From NCBI RefSeq assembly GCF_002807665.1, contig NZ_PEAY01000001.1:310001-374000 (forward strand): 64,000 nucleotides of DNA. The letters are read 5' to 3'. This stretch comes from Neoalteromonas facilis. Lineage in GTDB: Bacteria; Pseudomonadota; Gammaproteobacteria; Enterobacterales; Alteromonadaceae. A program made the position numbers and the translations under genes. Each line of letters opens with the position of its first letter. Position 1 is the stretch's first letter. This document shows positions 17,661 to 26,490 of the stretch, piece after piece. The notes under the pieces were generated by a model. It did no database searches, was not told the DNA's origin, and saw nothing but the letters and a program-made list of their open reading frames with translations.

Positions 17661-18212
17661 TTATTGTGCCAACGCAGATTTAATATCGGCAATTAAGTCG
17701 TCGTCGTCGGGTTTCGTGAATGATGAATAACTTTCAACTACGTCACCATTCTTGTTTACCAGGTATTTATAGAAATTCCATTTCGGTGTCGTACCCGATT
17801 TCTCAGCTAACATCCGGTACAGCGGGTCGGCGTCATCGCCCCTTACCGCAACGGCCTCAAACATTGGAAACTTGACACCATAGGTTAACTCACAAAGTTC
17901 TGCTGTTTTCCCTTCATCATCGTCCTCTTGGTTGAAATCATGTGATGGAAATCCAAGTACTGCAAAACCTTGATCCTTGTAATCAGCGTACAGTTTTTCC
18001 AAACCCTCGAATTGTGGCGTAAATCCACAGTAGCTGGCGGTGTTGACAACTAATAAGGTTTTACCCTTGAACTCACTACATAAATTAACGGTTTCCTGTG
18101 AGTTGAGTTTACGTTTTACAAATTTAAGTACGTCGGGGCATTCTTCTACTGCGAATACCGGCGTGCTAGCCAATAAAAACAATCCTATCAAACTGTTACT
18201 AATTAATTTCAT
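17661..18212 (-). CDS. Glutathione peroxidase family protein, exported
   Basis: Thiol peroxidase of the GPx fold, 183 residues with an N-terminal signal peptide (MKLISNSLIGLFLLASTPVFA). The peroxidatic cysteine lies in NTASYCGFTPQFEGLEKLY. The tryptophan/asparagine part of the active site is in KWNFYKYLV. The usual FPCNQFGGQEP loop reads FPSHDFNQEDD, so the catalytic glutamine is shifted or replaced, a change that seems shared by an exported subgroup. Non-selenium, so a thioredoxin-type reductant is plausible. An extra Cys pair (Cys in EECPDVLKF and NLCSEF) may form a structural disulfide. Convergent with azoR. Confidence 0.88.
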   Translation of the reverse strand: MKLISNSLIGLFLLASTPVFAVEECPDVLKFVKRKLNSQETVNLCSEFKGKTLLVVNTASYCGFTPQFEGLEKLYADYKDQGFAVLGFPSHDFNQEDDDEGKTAELCELTYGVKFPMFEAVAVRGDDADPLYRMLAEKSGTTPKWNFYKYLVNKNGDVVESYSSFTKPDDDDLIADIKSALAQ

Positions 18213-18324
18213 ATCAGATCTCTAACGCGATGTGTTGGTTTTTATTAGCCTAATTTAAACTAAAAAGATCACTCGCCCCAACCAATATTTTCGATGAACT
18301 TCGTGATTTTACTGACGACCTTGT

Positions 18325-18355
18325 TTGACCAGAGGTAACGTCTTAGTGCTATAGT
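18325..18355 (+). promoter_or_regulatory. Sigma70-type promoter of the S9 peptidase gene
   Basis: TTGACC at 18325-18330 and TATAGT at 18350-18355 preceded by TGC (extended -10). The spacing of 19 bases is long, but the extended -10 compensates. It lies 30 bp ahead of the ATG. Confidence 0.5.
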
Positions 18356-18384
18356 TTGGCGCGAAATAAAAACAGGAACTCAAC

Positions 18385-20868
18385 ATGTGGAAAACAACTA
18401 AGCCGTTGCTGATTGTTGTGATCAGTACAACACTTACTGCGTGCGTAGCAACGCAAACGCCCAGCACCGCATCAGCCAACAATACGACGGTTGCGGCGCC
18501 CAAAACCGTTACTCCAGTCCAATCCGTGGAAAATGCAACGGGCGCAATAACACTAGAGCAAATAATGTCGGACCCAGATTGGTTAGGACGTCAGCCAACC
18601 TCTCCGGAATGGTCATTAGATGGTGAATCTATTGTTTACAAACGCAAGCGAGAAGGTTCTGTCATTGAAGATTATTTTGTCGCTAAACCCGGCATTTTAA
18701 ATAACGGTGAAGCCGTTGCACTTAGGGAGTTGCATACTGTTGAGCGCGAGAGGCAGGTTTCGAATAGCGATAAATCGCTAACAGCCTGGGTGTTTGAAGA
18801 CAATATCTACGTGTATAAACATGATACCCAAACGGTGGTTCAGGTTACTCGCGATAGTGATGTGCCGCGTGACCTTTTGTTTATGAATGACGGTAGGTTG
18901 GCTTATCGTGTTGATAATCGTTATGTTGCCGTTAGCTTGCAAAATGGTTTCAGTGAAGAGTTAGTACACTGGCAATATGCGAACGAGCCTGAAGCAGTAA
19001 GCGAGGCAAAAGATTTTATTGCACGAGAGCAAATTAAACTGATCGATTACATCGCCAACAAGCGTGCTGATCGACAAACCCGCGCAGATTACACCGATGA
19101 ACTGAAAGCGCAGAATAATACTGTAACGAATAACCGGTTCTACCTCCCTAAAAGTCATGAAAACGTAGCGGTTGCGCTATCGCCGAATGGACAATATTTG
19201 ATCGTTGCCAGTCGCGAAGACCTGCCGACCCGTTCTGACGGCGATATTATGCCGAACTATATTCAAGAAGATGGACGCATTGCAGCGGATCGGGTTCGCC
19301 AGCGTGTCGCAGATACGAAGCCTGAAAGTCACAGTTTGTGGTTGTTAAACTTACAAACACATAAAATGACCGAGTTGGAAAAGCATGTTTTACCGGGCTA
19401 CAACGATGATGTCTTGGCTGAAGTAAAACGTGAAAATGCAGAGGCTATTGGCGAAGACTATCAGGTAAATCGCCTGCCGCGAGATATTGGATTGCTACAA
19501 AGTTGGTATGGGTTATCGCCAATAGTGTGGCACTCAAACGGTAATCAAGTAGCCATTATGCTTGAAGCATGGGACAACAAAGATCGTTGGATCACAACGG
19601 TTGATTTTGATAAAGCACAGTTAGAAACCCAGCACCGTTTGTCGGACGAAGCTTGGATAAATTATGCCTATAACCAGTTTGGCTGGCTAAATCAAAGTGA
19701 AACCCTGTATTTCCTATCAGAAGAAAGCGGTTATTCACATTTGTATGTAAAACCTATTGATGGCGACGCTAAAGCGCTAACAAGTGGTAATTATGTAGTT
19801 GATAACGTCACGCTATCTGATGATGACGCATTTGCATACTTTACCGCAAATGTTAAACACCCTGGTATCTACGAGGTTTACCGCGTACCACTTAACGGTG
19901 GTGATAAGGTGGCATTGACTGATTTAAACGGTATGACTGATTATGTACTGAGCCCAGATGAGACGAGTTTATTACTCACTCATAGTAAGCTTACGATGCC
20001 ACCTGAGCTGTATACGCTTGCACTTCAAAAAGCATCAGCTTCGCCGGTTAAGGTTACTGATACGGTTAGCGATGCGTTTTTAGCATTACCTTGGGTGGCC
20101 CCCAGTATAGTGCCTGTTCAATCGTCCCATGATGACGCGCCTATTTATTCTCGCGTTTATTTGCCAACCAATGAATCGAGCGAAAAGCGTAAAGCAGTGA
20201 TTTTCAATCATGGTGCAGGCTATCTACAAAACTCGCATATGGGGTGGTCAGGCTATTTCAGAGAGTTTATGTTCCACAGTATGCTGGCACATGAAGGCTA
20301 TGTTGTTATGGATATGGACTATCGAGCGTCTAAAGGCTACGGTAGAGACTGGCGTACTGCTATCTATCGTCGAATGGGAACGCCTGAAATTGAAGATTTG
20401 GTTGATGGTGTAAAGTGGCTGGTCGAAAATGCAAATGTAGATGAAAGCCGTATAGGTACATATGGTGGTTCTTATGGTGGCTTTATGACATTTATGGCTT
20501 TATTTACCAAGCCTGAGTTATTCCAAGCGGGCGCCGCGTTACGTCCGGTAAGTGATTGGGCGCATTACAATCATCCTTACACTTCGAATATCCTCAATAC
20601 ACCTGACGTTGATCCAATCGCGTATCGCAGAAGTTCACCTATTTATTTTGCCGAAGGGTTGGAGAAACCGTTATTAATCAACGCACCAATGGTAGACAAT
20701 AATGTATTCTTTGTTGATGTTGTGCGATTAGTACAACGACTGATTGAACTGGAAAAAGAAAACTTTGAAACGGCTATTTATCCGGTAGAACCGCATGGCT
20801 TTGTCCAGCCAAGCTCGTGGTTGGATGAATACCGACGTATCTATAAACTGTTCGACGAGAACTTGTAA
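18385..20868 (+). CDS. S9 family prolyl oligopeptidase/dipeptidyl peptidase, lipoprotein
   Basis: Serine exopeptidase predicted to act in the periplasm. 827 residues: signal peptide with lipobox LTAC (Cys20 region), a beta-propeller N-terminal half, and a C-terminal alpha/beta hydrolase. The catalytic triad can be placed: Ser696 in GTYGGSYGGFM, Asp771 in APMVDNNVFF and His804 in VEPHGFVQP. The oxyanion region FNHGAGY is seen near residue 610. The architecture is that of DPP-IV/acylaminoacyl peptidases; the exact specificity is unclear. A bidirectional terminator follows. It fits a protein-degrading marine lifestyle together with the nearby M24 peptidase and gamma-glutamyltransferase. Confidence 0.9.
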   Translation: MWKTTKPLLIVVISTTLTACVATQTPSTASANNTTVAAPKTVTPVQSVENATGAITLEQIMSDPDWLGRQPTSPEWSLDGESIVYKRKREGSVIEDYFVAKPGILNNGEAVALRELHTVERERQVSNSDKSLTAWVFEDNIYVYKHDTQTVVQVTRDSDVPRDLLFMNDGRLAYRVDNRYVAVSLQNGFSEELVHWQYANEPEAVSEAKDFIAREQIKLIDYIANKRADRQTRADYTDELKAQNNTVTNNRFYLPKSHENVAVALSPNGQYLIVASREDLPTRSDGDIMPNYIQEDGRIAADRVRQRVADTKPESHSLWLLNLQTHKMTELEKHVLPGYNDDVLAEVKRENAEAIGEDYQVNRLPRDIGLLQSWYGLSPIVWHSNGNQVAIMLEAWDNKDRWITTVDFDKAQLETQHRLSDEAWINYAYNQFGWLNQSETLYFLSEESGYSHLYVKPIDGDAKALTSGNYVVDNVTLSDDDAFAYFTANVKHPGIYEVYRVPLNGGDKVALTDLNGMTDYVLSPDETSLLLTHSKLTMPPELYTLALQKASASPVKVTDTVSDAFLALPWVAPSIVPVQSSHDDAPIYSRVYLPTNESSEKRKAVIFNHGAGYLQNSHMGWSGYFREFMFHSMLAHEGYVVMDMDYRASKGYGRDWRTAIYRRMGTPEIEDLVDGVKWLVENANVDESRIGTYGGSYGGFMTFMALFTKPELFQAGAALRPVSDWAHYNHPYTSNILNTPDVDPIAYRRSSPIYFAEGLEKPLLINAPMVDNNVFFVDVVRLVQRLIELEKENFETAIYPVEPHGFVQPSSWLDEYRRIYKLFDENL

Positions 20869-20872
20869 CGAC

Positions 20873-20896
20873 AAAAGCCCTCTACTGAGGGCTTTT
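20873..20896. terminator. Bidirectional intrinsic terminator
   Basis: Ten-base perfect stem AAAAGCCCTC (20873-20882) and GAGGGCTTTT (20887-20896), four-base loop. It serves both the S9 peptidase gene and, by overlapping its stop codon, the rhombosortase gene on the other strand. Confidence 0.85.
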
Positions 20897-21469
20897 CTTT
20901 AGCGCGTAAAAAAGTCCAAAGATTACCCCAGCAAATGCGCCAAATGCGTGTGCATTGACAGCGACAGAGGCGTCAATAAGGGCTGCTATGTCACTGGTAT
21001 CACCGCCGAATTGCTCAAATCCGATCTTTATAAATAACCCAAGTAATAGCAGCCAACCGGTTTTGTCTTTGTTGCGTATATCCAGACAAGCACCCCAAGC
21101 GAAAAGACCGTGAAGGGCACCCGATAAGCCTACATATGTCATATCGGGGTCGACAATGACTAACCCAACACTGGTTAAAAGGGAAATGCCTACCCAAACA
21201 ATAATGAGGCGTTTAGGCGTGTAGTAATCGCCATGCAAGGCCCAAAGCAATACAAGACCTGCTAAATTTAACAGTAGATGCCACTCGTTGGTATGCATGA
21301 GATGGCCAGAGAGCATACGATAGATCTCACCATTACGCACATGCTCATAGTTAAGGGCAAATAATTTCGACGCGGCGGGGTCGAATAGCCAGCCTATGAC
21401 GGCAGCTAAGCCAATAAATAATGGTACAATCCACAAGCGAAATGCGGTGGGAAATGAAAGCCTATTCAT
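20882..21469 (-). CDS. rrtA: Rhombosortase (rhomboid-family intramembrane serine protease)
   Basis: 195-residue rhomboid-like membrane protein with about six hydrophobic segments. The catalytic Ser116 lies in TYVGLSGALHG and His174 in VNAHAFGAFAG; HLMHTNEWHLLLNLAG is the conserved second helix. The short size, the GLSGALHG form and the lack of extra domains match rhombosortases, which cleave and transfer proteins bearing a C-terminal GlyGly-CTERM signal to the cell surface. No GlyGly-CTERM protein was seen in this window, so the substrates lie elsewhere. Assignment as rhombosortase rather than a GlpG-type rhomboid is from pattern recognition. Confidence 0.82.
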   Translation of the reverse strand: MNRLSFPTAFRLWIVPLFIGLAAVIGWLFDPAASKLFALNYEHVRNGEIYRMLSGHLMHTNEWHLLLNLAGLVLLWALHGDYYTPKRLIIVWVGISLLTSVGLVIVDPDMTYVGLSGALHGLFAWGACLDIRNKDKTGWLLLLGLFIKIGFEQFGGDTSDIAALIDASVAVNAHAFGAFAGVIFGLFYALKKSPQ

Positions 21470-21583
21470 AAACGTGAGTCGAATTTATTATTTCGTTGGG
21501 TATCATACCGTTATATACGTTAAAGTCATGTGCCATATACCGGCATTAAATACCTGCTAGGGTACATTTTAAGGAATAATCTC

Positions 21584-22345
21584 ATGTCAGATATTATTGT
21601 TACCAACAATAACAACGTGACTCGCATCACAATCAATCGTCCAGACAAGAAAAACTCTCTTACTCGAGAAATGTATGATGCAATGGGTGATGCAATAGAC
21701 GCTGTGGCCGATAACGATATTAAGGTTGTTGTTATCGAAGGTGCGGGCGATTGTTTTACCGCTGGCAATAATATTGCAGATTTTGCCTCGGTAGGTGATG
21801 CCGAACATGTGAATGAAACAGCCCACTTTATGAATGCGTTGATGCGCTGTGAAGTCCCCGTCGTTGCAAAAGTTAGAGGAATAGCGGTTGGCATAGGTAC
21901 AACCTTATTGCTGCATTGCGATTTTGTTTACTGCGATGACAGTGCGCGGTTTATCATGCCGTTTATTGATTTAGGTCTAGTACCAGAATATGCATCCAGT
22001 TATATATTGCCCAGATTGGCCGGACATCGTAAAGCCGCTGAATGGCTGATGTTAGGTAAGCCGTTTAATGGTGAAGAAGCAGAGCGTTTTGGGATAGTGA
22101 CGGCTCAGTTTGATGCAGAACAATTAGACGACATGGTTGAAAAAGTCATCACAGCATTGTGCGCCAAACCCAGAATGGCATTGCGAACGACAAAAAGATT
22201 GATGAAAACCGATCACCAAAGTGTCGAAGAGCATATGAATGAAGAACTGGACTACTTTATCGATGCTATGCGTTCAGAGCCCGCTCAAGAAGCATTTGAT
22301 GCATTTTTAAATAAGCGTCCAATTAATCCAGAGAAATTCAATTAA
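21584..22345 (+). CDS. Enoyl-CoA hydratase/isomerase family protein
   Basis: Crotonase fold, 253 residues from the ATG at 21584, chosen because AAGGA lies ten bases upstream; an open frame continues back to 21530 without a ribosome site. The oxyanion-hole segments VVVIEGAGDCFTAGNNIADF and KVRGIAVGIGTTLLLHCDF are clear. The hydratase acid/base glutamates are not both obvious: the second position reads FIDLGLVPEYASSY, resembling isomerase-type or 2-enoyl members. Acts on an acyl-CoA, substrate unknown. The stop is directly followed by the gamma-glutamyltransferase start. Confidence 0.87.
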   Translation: MSDIIVTNNNNVTRITINRPDKKNSLTREMYDAMGDAIDAVADNDIKVVVIEGAGDCFTAGNNIADFASVGDAEHVNETAHFMNALMRCEVPVVAKVRGIAVGIGTTLLLHCDFVYCDDSARFIMPFIDLGLVPEYASSYILPRLAGHRKAAEWLMLGKPFNGEEAERFGIVTAQFDAEQLDDMVEKVITALCAKPRMALRTTKRLMKTDHQSVEEHMNEELDYFIDAMRSEPAQEAFDAFLNKRPINPEKFN

Positions 22346-24103
22346 ATGATGTTTAGAAAACTTTTAGTTATCACCCTTAGTCTATTTTGGTTCACGACTA
22401 CTGTAGCTGTTGCACAGTCTGGCCCTCAGAAAAGAGAAGATCGAGAGCCTGAAGCGGCAACTGGCTATTCAGATAAAAAAGCCTTTAGTGCGAACAGTTA
22501 CATGGTCGTAGCGGCTAATCCCTATGCGAGCTGGGCCGGCAGGAACATTATCGACAAAGGCGGCAGTGCAATCGATGCCGCTGTCGCTATTCAAGCAATG
22601 CTAACTTTAGTTGAGCCACAATCCTCAGGGATCGGTGGCGGTACGTTTATTTTGTATTGGGACAATGAAAATAAGCGTTTGCATACTTTCGATGGTCGCG
22701 AAACCGCGCCTGCAGAGGCTAACGCTTATCTTTTCACTGAAAAGGGTAAACCGATTAAATGGAGAGATGCTGTCGTTGGTGGTCGTTCTGTTGGTGTTCC
22801 AGGCGCATTGAAAGCATTAGAGTTAGCCCATGGTGAATTCGGCGAGCTTGATTGGTCTGTCTTATTTGACGATACCATCGTAACGGCACAAAAGGGGTTT
22901 ACAGTATCAGAGCGTTTACATCGATTACTTTCTCTGGGAGTGCATCCAGGGTTAAAAGAGTTTGCTGCAACGAACAGTTACTTTTTCCCCGGCGGACAGA
23001 TCCTTCAAGTTGGCGATAAAAAGCGTAATATTAAATTAGCGAATGTGCTGCGCAAGATTGCCAGTCAAGGTGCCGATGCATTTTACAAGGGTGATATTCC
23101 CGCGCGTATTGTTGATGCTGTAAAAAATAGCCCGATAAACCCTGGTGTACTGGAAATCTCTGATTTCGAAAATTACCAAGCGGTTAAACGAGAACCCGTT
23201 TGTGGTACTTATAGAAAAAATCGGGTTTGTGGTATGGCACCGCCAAGCTCAGGTGGTATCAACGTTATTCAAATACTCAAGATGCTAGAAGGGTTTGAGG
23301 TTGGGAATATGACGCCCAATTCGTTAGATTTTGCTCATGTATACACCCAAGCAACGGCAATGGCTTATGCCGATAGGGATTTGTATGTTGCCGATTCGGA
23401 TTTCACTAACTTGCCCTATGCCGCGTTGATAAACGATACCTATTTATCACGACGCGCTGAAGATATTAACCCTGACGGTAAGATGCGCAGGTTCAGGGCA
23501 GGGCGTCCGTATTCAGAGGCACAACTTAGCCCTGACTATGCAATGGAATTACCCAATACTAGTCATATCGCAATCGTCGATAAGAAAGGTAATGTCGTGT
23601 CGATGACCTCTAGTATTGAGTTTATGTTTGGCTCTGGCCTTATGGTTGAGGGTTTTTTATTGAATAACCAATTGACAGATTTTTCATTAGCCCCCACACG
23701 CAATCGTCGTCCTGTATTAAATCGTGTAGAGCCGAATAAGCGCCCACGCAGTGCGATGGCTCCTACAATAGTTTTCGATGACAAAGGAGATGTGAAATTA
23801 GTGATTGGTTCACCCGGTGGCTCTCGGATCATTAGTTATGTTACGCAAACGATTATCGGCGTAGTAGATTGGGGCTTAAATGTGCAGCAAGCCATTAATC
23901 TGCCAAAGATAACGAACCGCAATGATTATACGGCACTGGAAAAAGGCACGCCTGCAGAATGGCTTAAAGAAGGATTAGAGTCGAAAGGGCATACTGTTAA
24001 AGTGATAGACTTAAACAGTGGTTTGCATGGGATCCAGATTGAAAAGGGGACCTTGATAGGTGGTGCAGATCCCCGTCGAGAAGGCGTAGCGGTGGGGCGT
24101 TAG
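22346..24103 (+). CDS. ggt: Gamma-glutamyltransferase
   Basis: Periplasmic Ntn hydrolase that cleaves or transfers the gamma-glutamyl group of glutathione. 585 residues with a signal peptide (MFRKLLVITLSLFWFTTTVAVAQ). The large-subunit NPYASWAGRNIIDKGGSAIDAA and QSSGIGGGTFILYW are typical. The self-processing nucleophile is Thr405 in LPNTSHIAIVD, giving subunits of about 404 and 181 residues. GSPGGSRIISYV completes the small-subunit site. The ATG abuts the upstream stop codon; translation is likely coupled to the enoyl-CoA hydratase although their functions are unrelated. Its 3' end overlaps the convergent M24 gene by four bases. Confidence 0.92.
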   Translation: MMFRKLLVITLSLFWFTTTVAVAQSGPQKREDREPEAATGYSDKKAFSANSYMVVAANPYASWAGRNIIDKGGSAIDAAVAIQAMLTLVEPQSSGIGGGTFILYWDNENKRLHTFDGRETAPAEANAYLFTEKGKPIKWRDAVVGGRSVGVPGALKALELAHGEFGELDWSVLFDDTIVTAQKGFTVSERLHRLLSLGVHPGLKEFAATNSYFFPGGQILQVGDKKRNIKLANVLRKIASQGADAFYKGDIPARIVDAVKNSPINPGVLEISDFENYQAVKREPVCGTYRKNRVCGMAPPSSGGINVIQILKMLEGFEVGNMTPNSLDFAHVYTQATAMAYADRDLYVADSDFTNLPYAALINDTYLSRRAEDINPDGKMRRFRAGRPYSEAQLSPDYAMELPNTSHIAIVDKKGNVVSMTSSIEFMFGSGLMVEGFLLNNQLTDFSLAPTRNRRPVLNRVEPNKRPRSAMAPTIVFDDKGDVKLVIGSPGGSRIISYVTQTIIGVVDWGLNVQQAINLPKITNRNDYTALEKGTPAEWLKEGLESKGHTVKVIDLNSGLHGIQIEKGTLIGGADPRREGVAVGR

Positions 24104-25449
24104 CGAACAATATGCCACGTTGTTTGACGGCCTGCTAAATAAATAACGCGTTGGCCGTCAAATACCGCACTTTGTTCAAGTTTTATTTGTACCCATTGAT
24201 TATCCCACTCACTCACTTGTGCTTTGATATTGCCTTCGATGGCATACGCAGTGTTTGGATACAATGCCCAATCGCCCTGAACAGGCGTTGGTCCTTGATT
24301 ATCCCACATCCCAATGGTTGGCCCTGGCGCATGACCGACAAAGCCCAGTGGATGGGTATAGGTGCTGCTGATGATCTTGGCACTTTCACTATCTTTAATT
24401 GTATTAGCCAAGATCTCGTTGCCCGACAAGCCTGTTTTGAAGTTACTGGTTAATATGTCTTGCCATTGGTTACCGGTTGCTAATGCATCTTTTAACCCTT
24501 TTGGCACATCTTTTTCACCCAAACCTAGCACGTAGCCCATTTCCTGAGTATCAGTACACAGATTTAGATAGCATATTCCCACATCAGTATGCAGTACATC
24601 ACCAGGCAATACAGTGCGGTTGTCTTTACCCATAAACACATCGGCTTGTTTGGTTCCATCCCCACGACGTTGAATATTGACGTAAGGCTGAAACCAAGGT
24701 CGCAATTGAAGATCTTCGAAGCGTTGTCTGATATACCATGCAATGTCTGACGTAGTGGTAACGCCGGGTGTTATCACTTTGTTAGAGAACGCCTCAGCAA
24801 TTACACCGCGAGCAAGTGAAACAATTTGCGGATAAACCGCTAATTCTTTTGGGCTACGGGTTTCGAACCAACGCACCACCAGCGATTCAGAACTTACTAG
24901 TCGTTGCTGAAATTTTTCCGGCAGAACGTTGCGCAATTTGGTGTATAAACCAACGCTTAAGCCATCAGCCACCGCCCAATCTTCGCTCATGTTGATGCCA
25001 ATACGCTTTGGATCACGCTCTGCAATTACTTCCGCTAATCTTTGCCACTGCTGCTCAACACTGCCGCCGTCCCATACGGTCGGATAAAGCGTTCCAATAG
25101 GGTAACGGCTTACACTGAAACGCTCGACTGAACCATCAGCCTTTTTGGCGAAAACCAACAATGTAGTTCGCCGCGCCGCGAACGTCGGTTGAGGAACTAG
25201 CGTGTAAAACAATCTATCTTCGCCATACTCTCGATTAATCACCAGCCACATATCAAGGCCTGATTCATCCATTAATTTGGGGAGTAGGTTATCAAGGCGG
25301 TCAACCACCATATCGTTAATAGGCGTTACTCGGTCTTGAAAGCTTAATACATCTGGTAAGTCTTTAATTTCACGCCCTTGGTCAAAGGCGGTCGCTGCCT
25401 GTGCGGACAAAGCAGATAATACAAATGATATGATGAGAAGCACTCGCAT
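24100..25449 (-). CDS. M24 family metallopeptidase (Xaa-Pro aminopeptidase-like), exported
   Basis: 449 residues with signal peptide (LLIISFVLSALSAQAA). The C-terminal pita-bread fold carries the metal ligands: DVLHTDVGICYL with both aspartates, GHAPGPTIGMWD with the histidine, AYAIEGNIK and IKLEQSAVF with the glutamates. The N-terminal creatinase-like domain (WLVINREYGEDRLFY) is present. Predicted periplasmic peptidase acting next to proline; spacing between ligands is somewhat changed from PepP, so the substrate is uncertain. Convergent and overlapping with ggt by four bases. Confidence 0.87.
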   Translation of the reverse strand: MRVLLIISFVLSALSAQAATAFDQGREIKDLPDVLSFQDRVTPINDMVVDRLDNLLPKLMDESGLDMWLVINREYGEDRLFYTLVPQPTFAARRTTLLVFAKKADGSVERFSVSRYPIGTLYPTVWDGGSVEQQWQRLAEVIAERDPKRIGINMSEDWAVADGLSVGLYTKLRNVLPEKFQQRLVSSESLVVRWFETRSPKELAVYPQIVSLARGVIAEAFSNKVITPGVTTTSDIAWYIRQRFEDLQLRPWFQPYVNIQRRGDGTKQADVFMGKDNRTVLPGDVLHTDVGICYLNLCTDTQEMGYVLGLGEKDVPKGLKDALATGNQWQDILTSNFKTGLSGNEILANTIKDSESAKIISSTYTHPLGFVGHAPGPTIGMWDNQGPTPVQGDWALYPNTAYAIEGNIKAQVSEWDNQWVQIKLEQSAVFDGQRVIYLAGRQTTWHIVR

Positions 25450-25644
25450 ATAGATAAATACTCCAGTAAGTGTATGAATTTGTTTGCGCAGAGTTTGTTA
25501 TACCTTCTACACAAGAATATTCAAGTGAGGTTGCAATGAACGGTTGACGTTATCGTTGAATGGCTATTCCAAATATATATTAAATGCTCTGGCAGTTTGA
25601 TGTGTAATGCTTGCCTACTAACGTGTTTAAACCATAAATGTTAA

Positions 25645-26280
25645 TCAATCACAGGGAAGTTCAATAAAATCCTTTCTCGCAAATAACGATGAGTACATTT
25701 GTTCTAGATAATTCGTTTGCGTGATCCACTCATCTATTAAGCCACTAAGCGACACGTAATAAGCTAATGGGTCAGCAGTGTAGTCCGTGCTACGTTCGAA
25801 GATCGCGGCGTTGAGTTTTGTAACGACATTCGCGTAATTATCCTGCTGAAAGTGGATTAAAGCACCAATCTCAGTAGCCAGCTCGAAATTGGCATGTAGC
25901 AGATAGCCAGATTCACCGGCAAGAGCCCAAGCTGAATAGCGAAGTGATTTTTGTTGGTACATCGCTTCAAGGTTTGTATCTGGTGTTTGTTGTCCTGGCA
26001 TACTTTCAAGCTGCGAAATTGTGCCATTTACAGTGGCAGACAAGCCTTTTTGACGCGGGATGTAGTCATTTTGCAATAGGACTTTGTTTAATTTTAATTC
26101 TGATTTTACATTGCATAGCGCAATGAGAGTTCGCTCCTCTATATCAGATGCTTCATCCCAATCTTGCAAAGCGAATGCCAGCAAAATACTGACGCTGATA
26201 AACCCAGATTCGGCGAACACCGCTCGCCAATTGACTGGCTTCTTGGCTTGTTTGGGGCGGCGCCTTGTAAAAAATGGCAT
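25645..26280 (-). CDS. Hypothetical membrane-anchored protein (DUF6090-like architecture)
   Basis: 211 residues with a basic N-terminus (TRRRPKQAKK), one membrane segment (FISVSILLAFALQDWDEA) and a mostly helical periplasmic remainder. The membrane segment ending in LQ(N/D)W(N/D)E recalls DUF6090 proteins, which are single-pass proteins of unknown function. No catalytic motif is visible. It lies downstream of a possible small membrane peptide and of the fadE terminator, so it has its own promoter or shares one with the peptide. The C-terminus ends in Cys-Asp. The function is not known. Confidence 0.7.
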   Translation of the reverse strand: MPFFTRRRPKQAKKPVNWRAVFAESGFISVSILLAFALQDWDEASDIEERTLIALCNVKSELKLNKVLLQNDYIPRQKGLSATVNGTISQLESMPGQQTPDTNLEAMYQQKSLRYSAWALAGESGYLLHANFELATEIGALIHFQQDNYANVVTKLNAAIFERSTDYTADPLAYYVSLSGLIDEWITQTNYLEQMYSSLFARKDFIELPCD

Positions 26281-26300
26281 TTGGACAATTAACTCTTGGC

Positions 26301-26417
26301 CTAAAGACTGAAGCGTAAATTCAGTGGAATATAATGTTCAGGTAAGTTTATTAAAATTAAACCGACAATCACAGCACCAATTGGAATCGATTTTTTTAGA
26401 GATGAGGTAATTAACAC
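26301..26417 (-). CDS. Possible small membrane peptide
   Basis: A 38-codon frame from GTG at 26417 to TAG at 26301 encodes one hydrophobic helix (IPIGAVIVGLILINL) and a tail PLNLRFSL. Its stop lies 20 bp ahead of the next gene. The composition looks protein-like, but the ribosome site (CTAGG) is poor and too close, and no ATG is available. It lies between the fadE terminator and the hypothetical membrane protein gene. Confidence 0.3.
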   Translation of the reverse strand: MLITSSLKKSIPIGAVIVGLILINLPEHYIPLNLRFSL

Positions 26418-26436
26418 CGACCTAGGTAAACGATAT

Positions 26437-26466
26437 AAAAAAGCCAGCAAAAAATGCTGGCTTTTT
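26437..26466 (-). terminator. Intrinsic terminator of fadE
   Basis: Stem AGCCAGCA (26442-26449) and TGCTGGCT (26455-26462) with a five-A loop. On the minus strand it is followed by a run of T residues, 25 bp beyond the fadE stop codon. Confidence 0.85.
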
Positions 26467-26490
26467 CTAGGTTTCGTAAACGCGTATAAA

